From: Synechocystis sp. PCC 7509
GTDB taxonomy: Bacteria > Cyanobacteriota > Cyanobacteriia > Cyanobacteriales > Chroococcidiopsidaceae
Length of the DNA stretch: 64,000 nucleotides
NCBI RefSeq assembly: GCF_000332075.2
Contig: NZ_ALVU02000001.1
Location: forward strand, 62,001 to 126,000
Direction: 5' to 3'
The translations under genes and the position numbers were made by a program. The notes under the pieces are model-generated. The model was not told the DNA's origin and did not search any database. It saw only the letters and a list, made by a program, of their open reading frames with translations. Below are positions 8,417 to 17,454 of the stretch, piece after piece (within the stretch, counting starts at the first letter, position 1; each line of letters starts with the position of its first letter).

Positions 8417-11335
8417 ATGTCTCAAGCAATGGATACCAACGCTTCAACTCGCCCAATATTCATTTTAGTTGACGGACATTCTCTAGCTTTTCGATCTTAT
8501 TTTGCCTTTGCTAAAGGACGAGATGGCGGGTTAAAAACAACTACGGGTATTCCTACCAGCGTTTGTTTTGGGTTTCTCAAGTCGCTACTAGAAGTAATGA
8601 CCGCTCAAAAACCCGAAGCAATGGCGATCGCCTTCGACCTAGGTTTACCGACTTTTCGCCACGAAGCGGACGATACCTATAAAGCCGATCGTCCTGGTAC
8701 GCCAGAAGATTTTGTCCCCGACTTGAAGAATTTACACGAATTGCTAGAAGGCTTGAATATTCCAGTTTTAACCGCTCCCGGCTATGAAGCGGACGATATT
8801 TTAGGCACTTTAGCGGTACAAATGAGTGCGGTGGGTTACGAAGTCAAAATATTAACAGGCGATCGCGATTTGTTTCAGCTTGTAGATCCGCAAACGCATA
8901 TTGGGGTCTTATATCTCAACACTACTTTTATTCAGCGTGGCGGTACAGGCCCTAGCGAATTTGGCATTGAACAAGTCCAAGAAAAGTTAGGAGTTTTACC
9001 TTCTCAAGTTGTCGATTTTAAAGCTTTGTGTGGCGATAAATCTGATAATATTCCCGGTGTGCGAGGTATAGGGGAAAAAACCGCCGCCCAATTGCTGAAA
9101 GATTACAATAACCTTGATGAAATTTACGCTTCTTTAGACCAAATCAAAAGCGCTACGCAAAAGAAGCTCATAGAAGGGAAAGACGAGGCTTACCACTCCC
9201 GTTTTATGGCGCAAATTGTGCTGAATGTACCTGTAGAACTTCAGTTAGAAGATTGCAAATTAACAGGTTTTGATAGCAGTAAATTAGAGCCAATTTTAGA
9301 AAAGCTAGAATTTAAAACCTTTTTAAGCAAAGTTAATCAACTTCAACAGCGATTTGGGGGTGTAGTGGAGGAAAAACCCGCCGTTTCTGCTCCCGTTATT
9401 GAAGAACCCGAATTTTCCAGCGATGACCTGTGGTTTTTTAGCGCCGCCGATACCGCCAAAGCCGCCGAGCAACTAATCTCGCCCATTACACCGCAAATTA
9501 TTGATACAGAAGCTAAATTAAGGCAACTAATTGAGAGATTACAGACCTTTACTGATATTAATACCCCCGTTGCTTGGGATACGGAAACGACAGATTTAGA
9601 GCCAAGAGACGCGCAATTAGTAGGAATTGGTTGTTGTTGGGGTAGTGAACCAACAGAGATGGCTTATATTCCCCTTGGACACAAAGCCGGGACAAATTTA
9701 GATAGTGCGATCGCTCTAAACCAATTAAAAAGTATTTTAGAAAGTTCCAACTATCCTAAATCCTTGCAAAATGCCAAATTCGATCGCCTAGTTCTGCACT
9801 GTCAGGGCATAAACCTAGCTGGGGTTGTATTTGATACGATGCTGGCAAGCTATGTAATAGATCCAGATAGCAGCCATAATCTAAGCGATTTAAGCCAAAA
9901 ATATTTAGGGATAACGGCTAAAAGCTATACAGAGTTAGTCCCCAAAGGTCAAACCATTGCCGATATAAGTATTTCCGCCGTCGCTGACTATTGCGGGATG
10001 GATGTTCATTGCACGTTTAAATTAGTACCTAAACTGAGAGCAGAATTAGCCAAAGTCCCCAATTTACACAAGTTGTTGTTAGAAGTAGAGCAACCTTTAG
10101 AGCCTGTTTTGGCACAAATAGAGTATGACGGGATTCGGATTGATTCAGAGTACCTAAAAGAACTTTCAGACAAGCTAGAGCAAGATGTAGCCGCCTTGGA
10201 AATCCAAGCTTACGCCGCCGCCGGAGAAAAATTTAATTTAGGTTCGCCCAAACAGTTGAGTGCATTATTATTTGACAAACTCAACTTAGATCGCAAAAAG
10301 TCGCGGAAGATTGCTACAGGTTATTCTACCGATGCAGCAACTTTAGAAAAACTCCAAGGAGATCACCCGGTAGTTGATGCACTTTTGGAATACAGAACTT
10401 TATCTAAATTAAAATCTACCTATGTAGATGCGCTTCCAGCTTTAGTACGCTCGGATACGGGACGATTGCATACTAATTTTAACCAAACTGTCACCTCTAC
10501 CGGACGCTTATCTTCTTCTAATCCCAACTTGCAAAACATTCCAATTCGGACAGCTTTTAGTCGGTTAATTCGTAAAGGCTTTATTCCCGAAACTGGTTGG
10601 TTGATGGTAGCGGCGGATTATTCCCAAATTGAGTTGCGGATTTTGGCGCATTTATGCCAAGAACCTATATTGATTGAAGCGTACAAAGGCAACGAAGATA
10701 TCCACACTGTAACAGCGCGACTGTTGTTTGAAAAAGATATAGTTACCCCCGATGAGCGGAGACTAGCAAAAACTATTAACTTTGGCGTAATTTACGGGAT
10801 GGGCGCTCAAAGGTTTGCTAGAGAAACTGGAATGAAAGCTACCGAAGGTAAGGTGTTTATTGAGAAATTTAACCAAACTTACCCGATGGTTTTTGAATAT
10901 TTGCAAACAATGCAACAACAAGCGATCGCCAATGGTTATGTAGAAACAATTTTTGGTCGTCGGCGTTATTTTAATTTTACAAGCGATCGCCTCCGCAAGT
11001 TGCACAATTCCAAAATTGCCGACATTAACCTTGATGAAATTCGCGGTTTGACAGCTAATGATGCGGGTTTATTAAGGGCGGCGGCTAATGCACCAATCCA
11101 AGGATCGAGCGCTGATATTATTAAAGTGGCGATGATTCAATTGCACGATATTTTAAAAAACTACCAAGCGCGAATACTACTACAAGTTCACGACGAATTG
11201 GTATTTGAAGTTCCCCCCAATGAGTGGGAGTCTTTGCAGCCAAAAATCAAATCTACAATGGAAAATGCTGTAAAACTAAGCGTTCCATTAATGGTTGATG
11301 TGCGGGCGGGTAACAATTGGATGGAAACCAAATGA
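8417..11335 (+). CDS. polA: DNA polymerase I
   Basis: A 972-aa three-domain enzyme for Okazaki-fragment maturation and repair. The 5'-nuclease domain (about residues 10-300) has LVDGHSLAFRSYFAF, YEADDILGT, LTGDRDLFQLV and CGDKSDNIPGV. The 3'-5' exonuclease domain (about 360-550) retains VAWDTETTDL, NAKFDRLVL and DYCGMDVHCT, so proofreading residues appear present. The polymerase domain has TGRLSSSNPNLQNIP (motif near the fingers), VAADYSQIELRILAH (motif A), RRLAKTINFGVIYGM (O helix) and LQVHDELVFEVP (motif C). Its stop overlaps the start of the next gene (ATGA). An ATG at 8429 is a possible alternative start. Confidence 0.97.
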   Translation: MSQAMDTNASTRPIFILVDGHSLAFRSYFAFAKGRDGGLKTTTGIPTSVCFGFLKSLLEVMTAQKPEAMAIAFDLGLPTFRHEADDTYKADRPGTPEDFVPDLKNLHELLEGLNIPVLTAPGYEADDILGTLAVQMSAVGYEVKILTGDRDLFQLVDPQTHIGVLYLNTTFIQRGGTGPSEFGIEQVQEKLGVLPSQVVDFKALCGDKSDNIPGVRGIGEKTAAQLLKDYNNLDEIYASLDQIKSATQKKLIEGKDEAYHSRFMAQIVLNVPVELQLEDCKLTGFDSSKLEPILEKLEFKTFLSKVNQLQQRFGGVVEEKPAVSAPVIEEPEFSSDDLWFFSAADTAKAAEQLISPITPQIIDTEAKLRQLIERLQTFTDINTPVAWDTETTDLEPRDAQLVGIGCCWGSEPTEMAYIPLGHKAGTNLDSAIALNQLKSILESSNYPKSLQNAKFDRLVLHCQGINLAGVVFDTMLASYVIDPDSSHNLSDLSQKYLGITAKSYTELVPKGQTIADISISAVADYCGMDVHCTFKLVPKLRAELAKVPNLHKLLLEVEQPLEPVLAQIEYDGIRIDSEYLKELSDKLEQDVAALEIQAYAAAGEKFNLGSPKQLSALLFDKLNLDRKKSRKIATGYSTDAATLEKLQGDHPVVDALLEYRTLSKLKSTYVDALPALVRSDTGRLHTNFNQTVTSTGRLSSSNPNLQNIPIRTAFSRLIRKGFIPETGWLMVAADYSQIELRILAHLCQEPILIEAYKGNEDIHTVTARLLFEKDIVTPDERRLAKTINFGVIYGMGAQRFARETGMKATEGKVFIEKFNQTYPMVFEYLQTMQQQAIANGYVETIFGRRRYFNFTSDRLRKLHNSKIADINLDEIRGLTANDAGLLRAAANAPIQGSSADIIKVAMIQLHDILKNYQARILLQVHDELVFEVPPNEWESLQPKIKSTMENAVKLSVPLMVDVRAGNNWMETK

Positions 11336-12273
11336 TTGACCACGATCGCTTATTTAAGGAACTCATCAGCACATTTTTTTTAGAGTTTTTAGAGCTATTT
11401 ATCCCGGAAGTATTAACTTATCTAGAGCAAGATTCTATTACGTTTATAGATAAGGAAATATTTACAGATATAACGGCGGGTGAAAGGTACGAAGCCGATC
11501 TAATTGTTAAAGCTAAATTTCGTTCTCAAGAATCATATTTTTTGATTCATATAGAAAACCAAGCACAACAGCAAACTGATTTTAGCAAGCGGATGTTTCG
11601 GTATTTTTCACGGTTGTATGAAAAATTCGACTTACCTATTTATCCAGTAGTTTTATTTTCTTACAAATATCCCAAAGCTATCGAACCAAACTACCATCAA
11701 ATAACATTTCCAAATAAAGTAGTTTTACAATTTAACTACGATGTCATTCAACTAAATCAACTGAATTGGCGTGACTTTGTCCAACAAGCAAACCCCGTTG
11801 CTAGTGCATTGATGGCAAAAATGAATATAGCAGATAGCGATCGCCCAAAAGTAAAGCTAGAATGTTTGCGTTTACTGGCAACCTTGCGCCTAAATCCTGC
11901 AAAAATGCAACTAATATCTGGGTTTATCGATAGTTATTTGCAGTTAAACGCTCAAGAAAAGCGGCTTTTTCAAGCCGAAATTGATAAAATTGAACCAACC
12001 CAAAAGGAGGCAACAATGAAAATAGTTACTAGCTGGATGAGAGAAGGTATTGAACAAGGACTTGTTCAAGGACTTGAACAAGGAAAGAAATCTGAAGCAT
12101 TATCTCTAGTTATGCGTCAGCTTAATCGGAGAATTGGTACAGTTACCCCCAAATTGCAACAGCGCATTGAGCAATTAAAACTTAGCCAGGTAGAAGATTT
12201 AGCAGAAGCATTGTTAGACTTCTTTGAAGTTGCAGATTTAGAAGCTTGGTTGCAACAAATTCCTGTGGAATAA
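11332..12273 (+). CDS. Rpn/DUF4351-type PD-(D/E)XK protein
   Basis: A 313-aa protein that starts inside the polA stop (ATGA overlap), so it is probably translationally coupled; an in-frame ATG at 11317 would overlap more. The N-terminal two thirds match the Rpn / putative-transposase nuclease family: MIDHDRLFKELISTFF start, YEADLIVKAKF and HIENQAQQQTDF with the acidic and Gln residues of the PD-(D/E)XK fold. The C-terminal part (EQGLVQGLEQGKK, VMRQLNRRIGTVTPKLQQRIEQL) is the DUF4351 region. Relatives promote RecA-independent recombination; these genes are usually multicopy in cyanobacteria. The role here is unknown. Confidence 0.82.
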   Translation: MIDHDRLFKELISTFFLEFLELFIPEVLTYLEQDSITFIDKEIFTDITAGERYEADLIVKAKFRSQESYFLIHIENQAQQQTDFSKRMFRYFSRLYEKFDLPIYPVVLFSYKYPKAIEPNYHQITFPNKVVLQFNYDVIQLNQLNWRDFVQQANPVASALMAKMNIADSDRPKVKLECLRLLATLRLNPAKMQLISGFIDSYLQLNAQEKRLFQAEIDKIEPTQKEATMKIVTSWMREGIEQGLVQGLEQGKKSEALSLVMRQLNRRIGTVTPKLQQRIEQLKLSQVEDLAEALLDFFEVADLEAWLQQIPVE

Positions 12274-12283
12274 TTGCCAGCTT

Positions 12284-12562
12284 CTATTTGCGAACATCAT
12301 TAAAGGAAAAATCATCTTCATCAAAGTCATCATCGGTATTTTTCCTCGCACCAGCAAAACTCCACAATGGTTGCATTAGCGCCATTAAAACTATACCCGC
12401 ACCAACGCTGAAAGCAATTACTAGAAAAAAGGGTAGTTGAATAGAGGTAAAAGTAAAAAACTTTAAAGATACTGGCGTAACGTTTTTTAACGATAGAATT
12501 GCGATCGCAATTACCCACGTAGCCACAATTAAAGAAACAATTAAATTAGCAATAGTTTTCAT
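12284..12562 (-). CDS. LapA (DUF1049) domain membrane protein
   Basis: A 92-aa protein with two membrane helices (about residues 5-25 and 40-65) and an acidic C-terminal tail (DDDFDEDDFSFND). The NVTPVSLKFF ... LPFFLVIAFSVGAGI pattern is typical of the LapA/DUF1049 family linked to envelope lipid assembly. It lies downstream of the phosphohexomutase gene but is separated from it by a strong hairpin, so read-through is probably limited. Confidence 0.78.
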   Translation of the reverse strand: MKTIANLIVSLIVATWVIAIAILSLKNVTPVSLKFFTFTSIQLPFFLVIAFSVGAGIVLMALMQPLWSFAGARKNTDDDFDEDDFSFNDVRK

Positions 12563-12571
12563 TTTTACTAA

Positions 12572-12611
12572 AAATTAGCGATTAGCTGTTATTTTAGCTA
12601 ATCGCTAATTT
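12572..12611 (-). terminator. Terminator after the phosphohexomutase gene
   Basis: A perfect 16-bp stem (aaattagcgattagct and its complement) with an 8-base loop. On the minus strand it is followed by TTTTTA, two bases after the stop codon of the phosphohexomutase gene. Confidence 0.75.
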
Positions 12612-12613
12612 AT

Positions 12614-14053
12614 TTAAACTGCTACAGGTTTTAACTGACTAATCAGTTGTTCCATTTGGGAGGCAATTTTGTTTTGCTGTTCTACCGAATGAGTTTCTAA
12701 GTAGACGCGCATCAAAGGTTCAGTTCCCGAAGGACGCAACAACACCCAGCTACCATCTTCTAAATACAGCTTAATGCCGTCTTTGCGCCCAACTTCTTTG
12801 ACTTTGACTCCCGCAATATCTGAAGGAGGGTTTTTAGTAAAAGACTCAATAGTTGCAGCTTTGTGGGCATCATCTAAATGTAAGTCTAGACGCTGATTGT
12901 ACAACGGGCCGCCCGCTTCGGCGATCGCTTCTTCTACTAGCTGACTTAAGGGCTTACCTTCGTAAGCAATTACTTCCGCGACTAGCATATCTGCCAAAAT
13001 CCCGTCTTTTTCGGGAATATGCCCGATAACGCTCAATCCTCCCGATTCTTCACCGCCGATTAATACGGCAGTTTCCCGCATTTTTTCGCCAATATACTTA
13101 AAGCCTACCGCCGTTTCAAAAATCTCTAAGCCGTACTTAGCTGCAAGATTGTCGAGTAAATGGGTAGTTGCTACCGTGCGGACAATTGCCCCAGTTTTGC
13201 CACGATTTTTACTCAAATGACGCGCTAATAAGAGTAAAACCGTGTTGGGCGAAAGCATATTGCCTTGTTCGTCAATAATACCAAAGCGATCGCTATCTCC
13301 ATCGGTTGCTACCCCAATATCAGCGCCATCTCTTTTTACCGCTTCGGCAAGCTCTACTAACTGCTCTCCTTTGGGTTCGGGCATCCCCCCCCCAAACAAC
13401 ACATCGCGGTAGGTGTGGAAGCTTTCTAATTCACAGCCACAGTGTTCTAGCACCGTATCTAAGTAGCCGCGAGAGGTGGAATAAAGTGCGTCATACTTTA
13501 CCTTCAAGTGAGCGCTACGAATGCGATCTACATCAATAAGAGTGTAGATAAATTTCAGATACTCTGGTTTGGGGTCAAACGTAGTAATTTTGGCGCTAAA
13601 ATTGCCGTTAACGGGCGTATCGGCAGCGCTTTCAAGATTTGCGACAATCGTATCGGTAATTTCTGGGGTGGCGGGGCCTGCATAGTCGGGAATATATTTA
13701 ATTCCGCAGTAGGGTGCGGGATTATGACTAGCAGTGAACATTAATGCCCCCGCAGAATTTAGAAGACGGGCATTGTAGGCAATTACTGGGGTCGGACAAT
13801 CGCGATCGCAAATCAATACATTCCATCCCAACTCTGCCAATACTTCAGCAGCAGTGTAGGCGAACTTCTCGGCTTGAAAGCGCGTATCGTAGGCGACCAG
13901 AACCGGGCGGTCTTTGGGGTAAGCGGTTTCGAGGTAAAAAGCGATCGCTCTAGTTACTTTCCGCACGTTGGGAAAAGTAAAGTCATCGGCAATTATTCCT
14001 CGCCATCCATCCGTACCAAACTTAATTTGATTAGAATTGCTAATACTGCTCAT
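12614..14053 (-). CDS. Phosphoglucomutase/phosphomannomutase family protein
   Basis: A 479-aa alpha-D-phosphohexomutase that interconverts hexose 1- and 6-phosphates. All family motifs are present: IKFGTDGWRGI at the N-terminus, the catalytic phosphoserine loop TASHNP, the metal loop DGDSDR, the sugar-specificity loop GEESGG and the phosphate-binding loop RPSGTEP. The GEESGG loop fits glucose/mannose phosphates rather than glucosamine phosphate (GlmM). It may supply precursors for glycogen or for exopolysaccharide. It is monocistronic, ended by a hairpin. Confidence 0.9.
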   Translation of the reverse strand: MSSISNSNQIKFGTDGWRGIIADDFTFPNVRKVTRAIAFYLETAYPKDRPVLVAYDTRFQAEKFAYTAAEVLAELGWNVLICDRDCPTPVIAYNARLLNSAGALMFTASHNPAPYCGIKYIPDYAGPATPEITDTIVANLESAADTPVNGNFSAKITTFDPKPEYLKFIYTLIDVDRIRSAHLKVKYDALYSTSRGYLDTVLEHCGCELESFHTYRDVLFGGGMPEPKGEQLVELAEAVKRDGADIGVATDGDSDRFGIIDEQGNMLSPNTVLLLLARHLSKNRGKTGAIVRTVATTHLLDNLAAKYGLEIFETAVGFKYIGEKMRETAVLIGGEESGGLSVIGHIPEKDGILADMLVAEVIAYEGKPLSQLVEEAIAEAGGPLYNQRLDLHLDDAHKAATIESFTKNPPSDIAGVKVKEVGRKDGIKLYLEDGSWVLLRPSGTEPLMRVYLETHSVEQQNKIASQMEQLISQLKPVAV

Positions 14054-14206
14054 CCTTTGCCACTCAAGGAAGTGTTTATCATTAATAGTACAGGAAGCTT
14101 CTCCTTTTTCGGTGTAGCTAAGAAATAGGAAATGGGCATTTTTCTAAAACTGTTCCTGTTAAAGGCGATCGCCTACTTTGAGCGGTTTATTCACTGTAAC
14201 TAAGTA

Positions 14207-15052
14207 ATGCTAATTTTTGGGCAACCTTTTGCCAGCTATCATCTATGGTCATTAGTTGCCCCGGCGGTGGGACAAGAGCGTTGGCATTGTCAAATGAAGC
14301 GGGGATTTATTAAGGCACGGCAAAAAGAACCGATAGTCAAAGAGCTTTTAGCTCAAGCTACACCACCGCAGCGTATTGGGATTTTGGCTCAAAAAGGCGT
14401 TTATGAGTTTCATCACCATAGGGAATTATTAACCCAGCCAGACGGTGTAGAAAAAGTTGCTCAGTTACTTAAGTTGAACAAAACAACTGAGGAAGTGCAG
14501 CAGCGTGTAATTCAAATATTGAAAAATTATCATCATGCTCCGCTATTAGAAGGTAAGCATATTGTTCAGTTAACACGCGGTGATGAGGGCTTCCCGCGTC
14601 CAATTTTAATTAAACAAGTGGAGCATCCTTTTAGGTTGTATGCGGCAATGGACTGCATTTTTAGCGAAAATGGCAGCAGGCTACATATTATAGATTTTAA
14701 AACGGGTAAGTCAGCTTTCGATCAAAGGCAAGCTTTGGTATATTTAGTTGCTGCTCGTTATTTGTATCCTCATAATTATGCTGTTGCTTCTTTTTATAAT
14801 TTAGAACACTGCAAAAAGTCGGTGTTAATTACTGTTAGTTCTAGTCAACTAGATACGATTGAAAATCAGTTGGCACAAGTTGCCCAAAAGCATCAGCAAG
14901 ATTTACGCCGCTACGAGCAAAAACCCGTTAATTTTAGTAAAATTTTTCCTCCCAATCCTGGCAATCACTGTCGTTACTGTGCGTTTAATTCTATTTGTGA
15001 GTTCTCTGGGTTTAAAGCGTCTACTCCTGAAAAAATAGAGTTGAAACCTTAA
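14207..15052 (+). CDS. PD-(D/E)XK nuclease family protein (Cas4/RecB-like)
   Basis: A 281-aa predicted nuclease. The core MDCIFSENGSRLHIIDFKTGK carries the D...DxK catalytic signature, followed by QALVYLVAARYLYP (QxxxY motif typical of RecB-like nucleases). A C-terminal HCRYCAFNSICEF cluster supplies three Cys that may bind an Fe-S cluster together with an upstream Cys. No cas genes or repeats are nearby, so it is a stand-alone housekeeping or accessory nuclease. The start is uncertain. Confidence 0.78.
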   Translation: MLIFGQPFASYHLWSLVAPAVGQERWHCQMKRGFIKARQKEPIVKELLAQATPPQRIGILAQKGVYEFHHHRELLTQPDGVEKVAQLLKLNKTTEEVQQRVIQILKNYHHAPLLEGKHIVQLTRGDEGFPRPILIKQVEHPFRLYAAMDCIFSENGSRLHIIDFKTGKSAFDQRQALVYLVAARYLYPHNYAVASFYNLEHCKKSVLITVSSSQLDTIENQLAQVAQKHQQDLRRYEQKPVNFSKIFPPNPGNHCRYCAFNSICEFSGFKASTPEKIELKP

Positions 15053-15100
15053 CAATAAGATTAGAAAATTAGTTTTTTAAACAAATATTTTGAAACGAAC

Positions 15101-15176
15101 TATAGCAATCCTAAATGAGCGAGCAAAGCCTTACGCCCCTATAATTAATGTTTATGAATCAAACAGGATTGCTATA
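15101..15176. repeat. Short palindrome-ended repeat
   Basis: Begins tatagcaatcctaaat and ends ggattgctata, so the termini are inverted repeats. It shares its last TATA with the next repeat. Confidence 0.6.
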
Positions 15177-15313
15177 GCAATCCTAAATCAGTCGTGAACA
15201 GCAAGAGGGTTTCGCCCCCTAACCCCCAACCTTGGGGGGACAAGACTTCTGCGCCACCTCCAATTGGGGGTTGGGGGCTATCCATATTTCATAACTCAAA
15301 TAGGATTGCTATA
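15173..15313. repeat. MITE-like palindromic repeat (copy A)
   Basis: Terminal inverted repeats tatagcaatcc / ggattgctata enclose an inner inverted repeat rich in CCCCTAACCCCCAA / TTGGGGGTTGGGGG. A second, inverted member of the family lies at 59619-59757; the two share 20 of 22 bases at one end and TTTCATAACTCAAA at the other. No coding capacity. Confidence 0.65.
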
Positions 15314-15548
15314 TCTAAATTTGTAGTAGTTGTAACAGTTTTTATATTTTTGCTTAAATAATATAAACGAAATTAGAAGATTGAATCGCTAATTTAATCT
15401 ATTATCTAACTCGATTGCTGTCTAAATAATGCCAATTTTTAGACACATAGATAAAGCAGATAGTGCTTTTACTTGCTGCAAGTTTTTGCTGGCGACAAAT
15501 AATCAGGCAGTTTTGAATAATGTTTATAAGCGTGGGGAGAAACATTTA

Positions 15549-16202
15549 GTGAGCAAATTAGTTAAACAAGCTACCACAATATTAGTAACTCAGGGAGCAT
15601 TACTAGCAAGCTTGCCCGTAGCAACTATAGCAGCGACATTCAATTTAATAGAGGCGACAATATTTGATATTAATGCTGTTTTTGATGCTGGCGCGTTGAA
15701 TTCAGAGCAACTGACGCAATTATATCTTAACCGTATCGATGCTTATGATGATAGCGGCCCTAGTTTGAACTCGCTAATTACGATTAATCCTAATGCTTTG
15801 GAGACGGCGGCGGCTTTAGACTTAGAGCGCAAAACTACAGGAGCGCGATCGCCTTTGCATGGCGTACCCATAATTCTTAAAGATAATTACGATACTTTTG
15901 ATTTGCCAACCACTGGCGGTTCGGATGCGTTGAATGGTTCATTACCGCCAGATGATGCTTTTGTAGTTGAGCAATTTCGCAATGCTGGGGCCGTAATTTT
16001 AGGCAAGGCAGAAATGGATGAATTTGCTATATCTGGGTCAGGATATAGTTCTCTTGGTGGTGCTACTCTCAACCCCTACCAACTAAATCGTCAATCTGCC
16101 GGATCGAGTGGTGGAACAGGGGCGGCAATTGCTGCCAATTTTGCGATGGTAGGTACAGGAACTGATACTGGTGGTTCGATTCGTACTCCTTCTTCACTTT
16201 AG
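15549..16202 (+). pseudogene. Secreted amidase, N-terminal part of a gene split by a mobile element
   Basis: The amidase-signature N-terminal portion (217 codons). The likely start is the GTG at 15549, with GGGGAG upstream; it yields a signal peptide (SKLVKQATTILVTQGALLASLPVATIAA-type segment). The catalytic Lys (GVPIILKDN), the SAGSSGG loop and the nucleophile loop TDTGGSIRTPSS are all present. The frame then runs into element DNA and stops at TAG 16200-16202. The rest of the protein, starting FQGLVGVRPTRGL, lies at 27434-28544. Removing 16196-27433 joins the halves in frame as 585 codons. As it stands, the fragment lacks the C-terminal half of the fold and is probably inactive unless the element excises. 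Confidence 0.9.
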
Positions 16203-16243
16203 ACATTTTTTAGTAGTTCAACAAAAAGCCGAACCATTGCGCG
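16189..16243. repeat. Left-terminal copy of a degenerate direct repeat
   Basis: CTTCTTC-N9-ATTTTTTAGTAGT-N16-CCATTGCGCG. The same three blocks, with spacings 7 and 16, occur at 17705-17757 on the same strand. The first block straddles the amidase/element junction. Confidence 0.7.
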
Positions 16244-16260
16244 TAGTTCGGCTTTTTGTT
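16220..16260. terminator. Strong hairpin at the left end of the element
   Basis: A perfect 15-bp stem aacaaaaagccgaac / gttcggctttttgtt with an 11-base loop, flanked by A and T tracts. It can terminate transcription from the recombinase gene leftward and from the amidase fragment rightward, so it insulates the element from the host gene. Confidence 0.8.
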
Positions 16261-16281
16261 GGCATTAGGAAACGCGGTTAA

Positions 16282-17454
16282 TTAATTGTTACCCGTGACT
16301 AGCTCCTTTACTAATTCAGCAAACAGCCAATCAATGGCGCGACTGGCGATCCGACTGCGGATAAGTCTTATCGGGCGCGACTGGTCTTTTTCTTTATCAA
16401 ATATTGAGCCGAGCGCCGTGCCAATAGAATTTTTGACGCGGTTTCTTTTTGGTTCAATGCGAGTAAAGACCCACTGCCACAGCGCCATTCTAATCAAGCT
16501 AGATCCGGCTTTCTTGCTTTTCTTCTTATCGCCGCTATCTTCCCGCGTCGGCGCTACCCCTAGTGCTTTTTGAAAGCGTCTACGGGACAAGTGGCGTTTA
16601 GTTGGTTTGCCCGATACTCTACCTTTTTGGACTTTAATCTCTGGCTTTCCATCCGCGCCAAAGTAGTTTTCAAGCGGATAGATTTGCGAGAGGATTAGGG
16701 CTTCTACCCGTTCTCCAAACCCAAAACGAGCAAAGACTTTGCGGTATTTGAGAAAGCGTACGTCCTTCATTAAAGATCGCATCATTAGCTCTAAAGCTCG
16801 TTCCCGGCGCTGGAGTTCGCAAATAGCCTTAGCACTGTAAATTACTTCACTTTCCAGCCCCAGACCAGAGCTAAGAGTCAGCTTTTTATCATACCTTTGG
16901 CTTTTACGTTCTCCGGCTAGCCACCCCCAAAATAGCGGCGCATCTAAGCTAGTTTTGGCGACTTCTGGGAACTGCCATGCTAAGTCTTGGCGAATCCGGT
17001 TGATAATCGGCGACTGTACCCGGTTGAGGTGCTGAAGGCGTAAAACAATGTCCCGAATTTGAGAGATGATCGGATCGCGGATGCGGACAAAACGGCGATC
17101 GCTCTTTTGATGCTCTAGGTAGTAACAAGCTAGTGCCAAAGCGTCGGCGGAGTCATCTTTATCCGGTAAGTCCAGATTCACCCTGTAGGCGTGTAATTGC
17201 TTGTGTCCGACTAGGGCGATTTCTACTCCAGCTTCCGCTAGTTTTGTTACCCAAAACTTAGAGTAATTAACACCTGTTGGTTCTAGTACCGCTACATCAG
17301 GTTTGAGAGATAGTAGCGCTTTTATACCCCTGCTATCCGTGAAAAAGCTGGGAAACTTGTAATCGTAATATAATTGTCTAGGCTCTTCTACCGCAGCAGA
17401 AAGCAAGCAAGCAACTACAGAATTCTTGCAAACGTCGAGTCCGACAACTCGCAT
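16282..17454 (-). CDS. IS110-family-like DEDD recombinase/transposase
   Basis: A 390-aa protein with the two-domain IS110 layout. The N-terminal RuvC-like domain has VVGLDVCKN (Asp), VAVLEPTGVNY (Glu) and PDKDDSADALALA (paired Asp). A long helical middle follows, and the C-terminal Tnp_20-like region has RFQKALGVAPTREDSG with the candidate catalytic Ser. IS110 enzymes use this fold plus an RNA transcribed from the adjoining non-coding end. The gene ends only 86 bp from the element's left junction and has about 340 bp of structured non-coding DNA upstream. It is therefore a good candidate for the enzyme that inserted the element. It could instead be an IS that landed near the end; the exact terminal position argues against that. 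Confidence 0.82.
   Translation of the reverse strand: MRVVGLDVCKNSVVACLLSAAVEEPRQLYYDYKFPSFFTDSRGIKALLSLKPDVAVLEPTGVNYSKFWVTKLAEAGVEIALVGHKQLHAYRVNLDLPDKDDSADALALACYYLEHQKSDRRFVRIRDPIISQIRDIVLRLQHLNRVQSPIINRIRQDLAWQFPEVAKTSLDAPLFWGWLAGERKSQRYDKKLTLSSGLGLESEVIYSAKAICELQRRERALELMMRSLMKDVRFLKYRKVFARFGFGERVEALILSQIYPLENYFGADGKPEIKVQKGRVSGKPTKRHLSRRRFQKALGVAPTREDSGDKKKSKKAGSSLIRMALWQWVFTRIEPKRNRVKNSIGTALGSIFDKEKDQSRPIRLIRSRIASRAIDWLFAELVKELVTGNN

Larger units (their letters stand above)
15053..15548. other. Intergenic region holding palindromic repeats, upstream of the split amidase
   Basis: The first half contains two MITE-like repeats (15101-15176 and 15173-15313). The second half is AT-rich and probably holds the amidase promoter. 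I see no gene. Confidence 0.6.

Noticed and set aside
14207-15052. CRISPR-associated Cas4
   Set aside because: The fold and Cys cluster fit, but no cas1, cas2 or repeat array is nearby, so it is called only as a PD-(D/E)XK nuclease.
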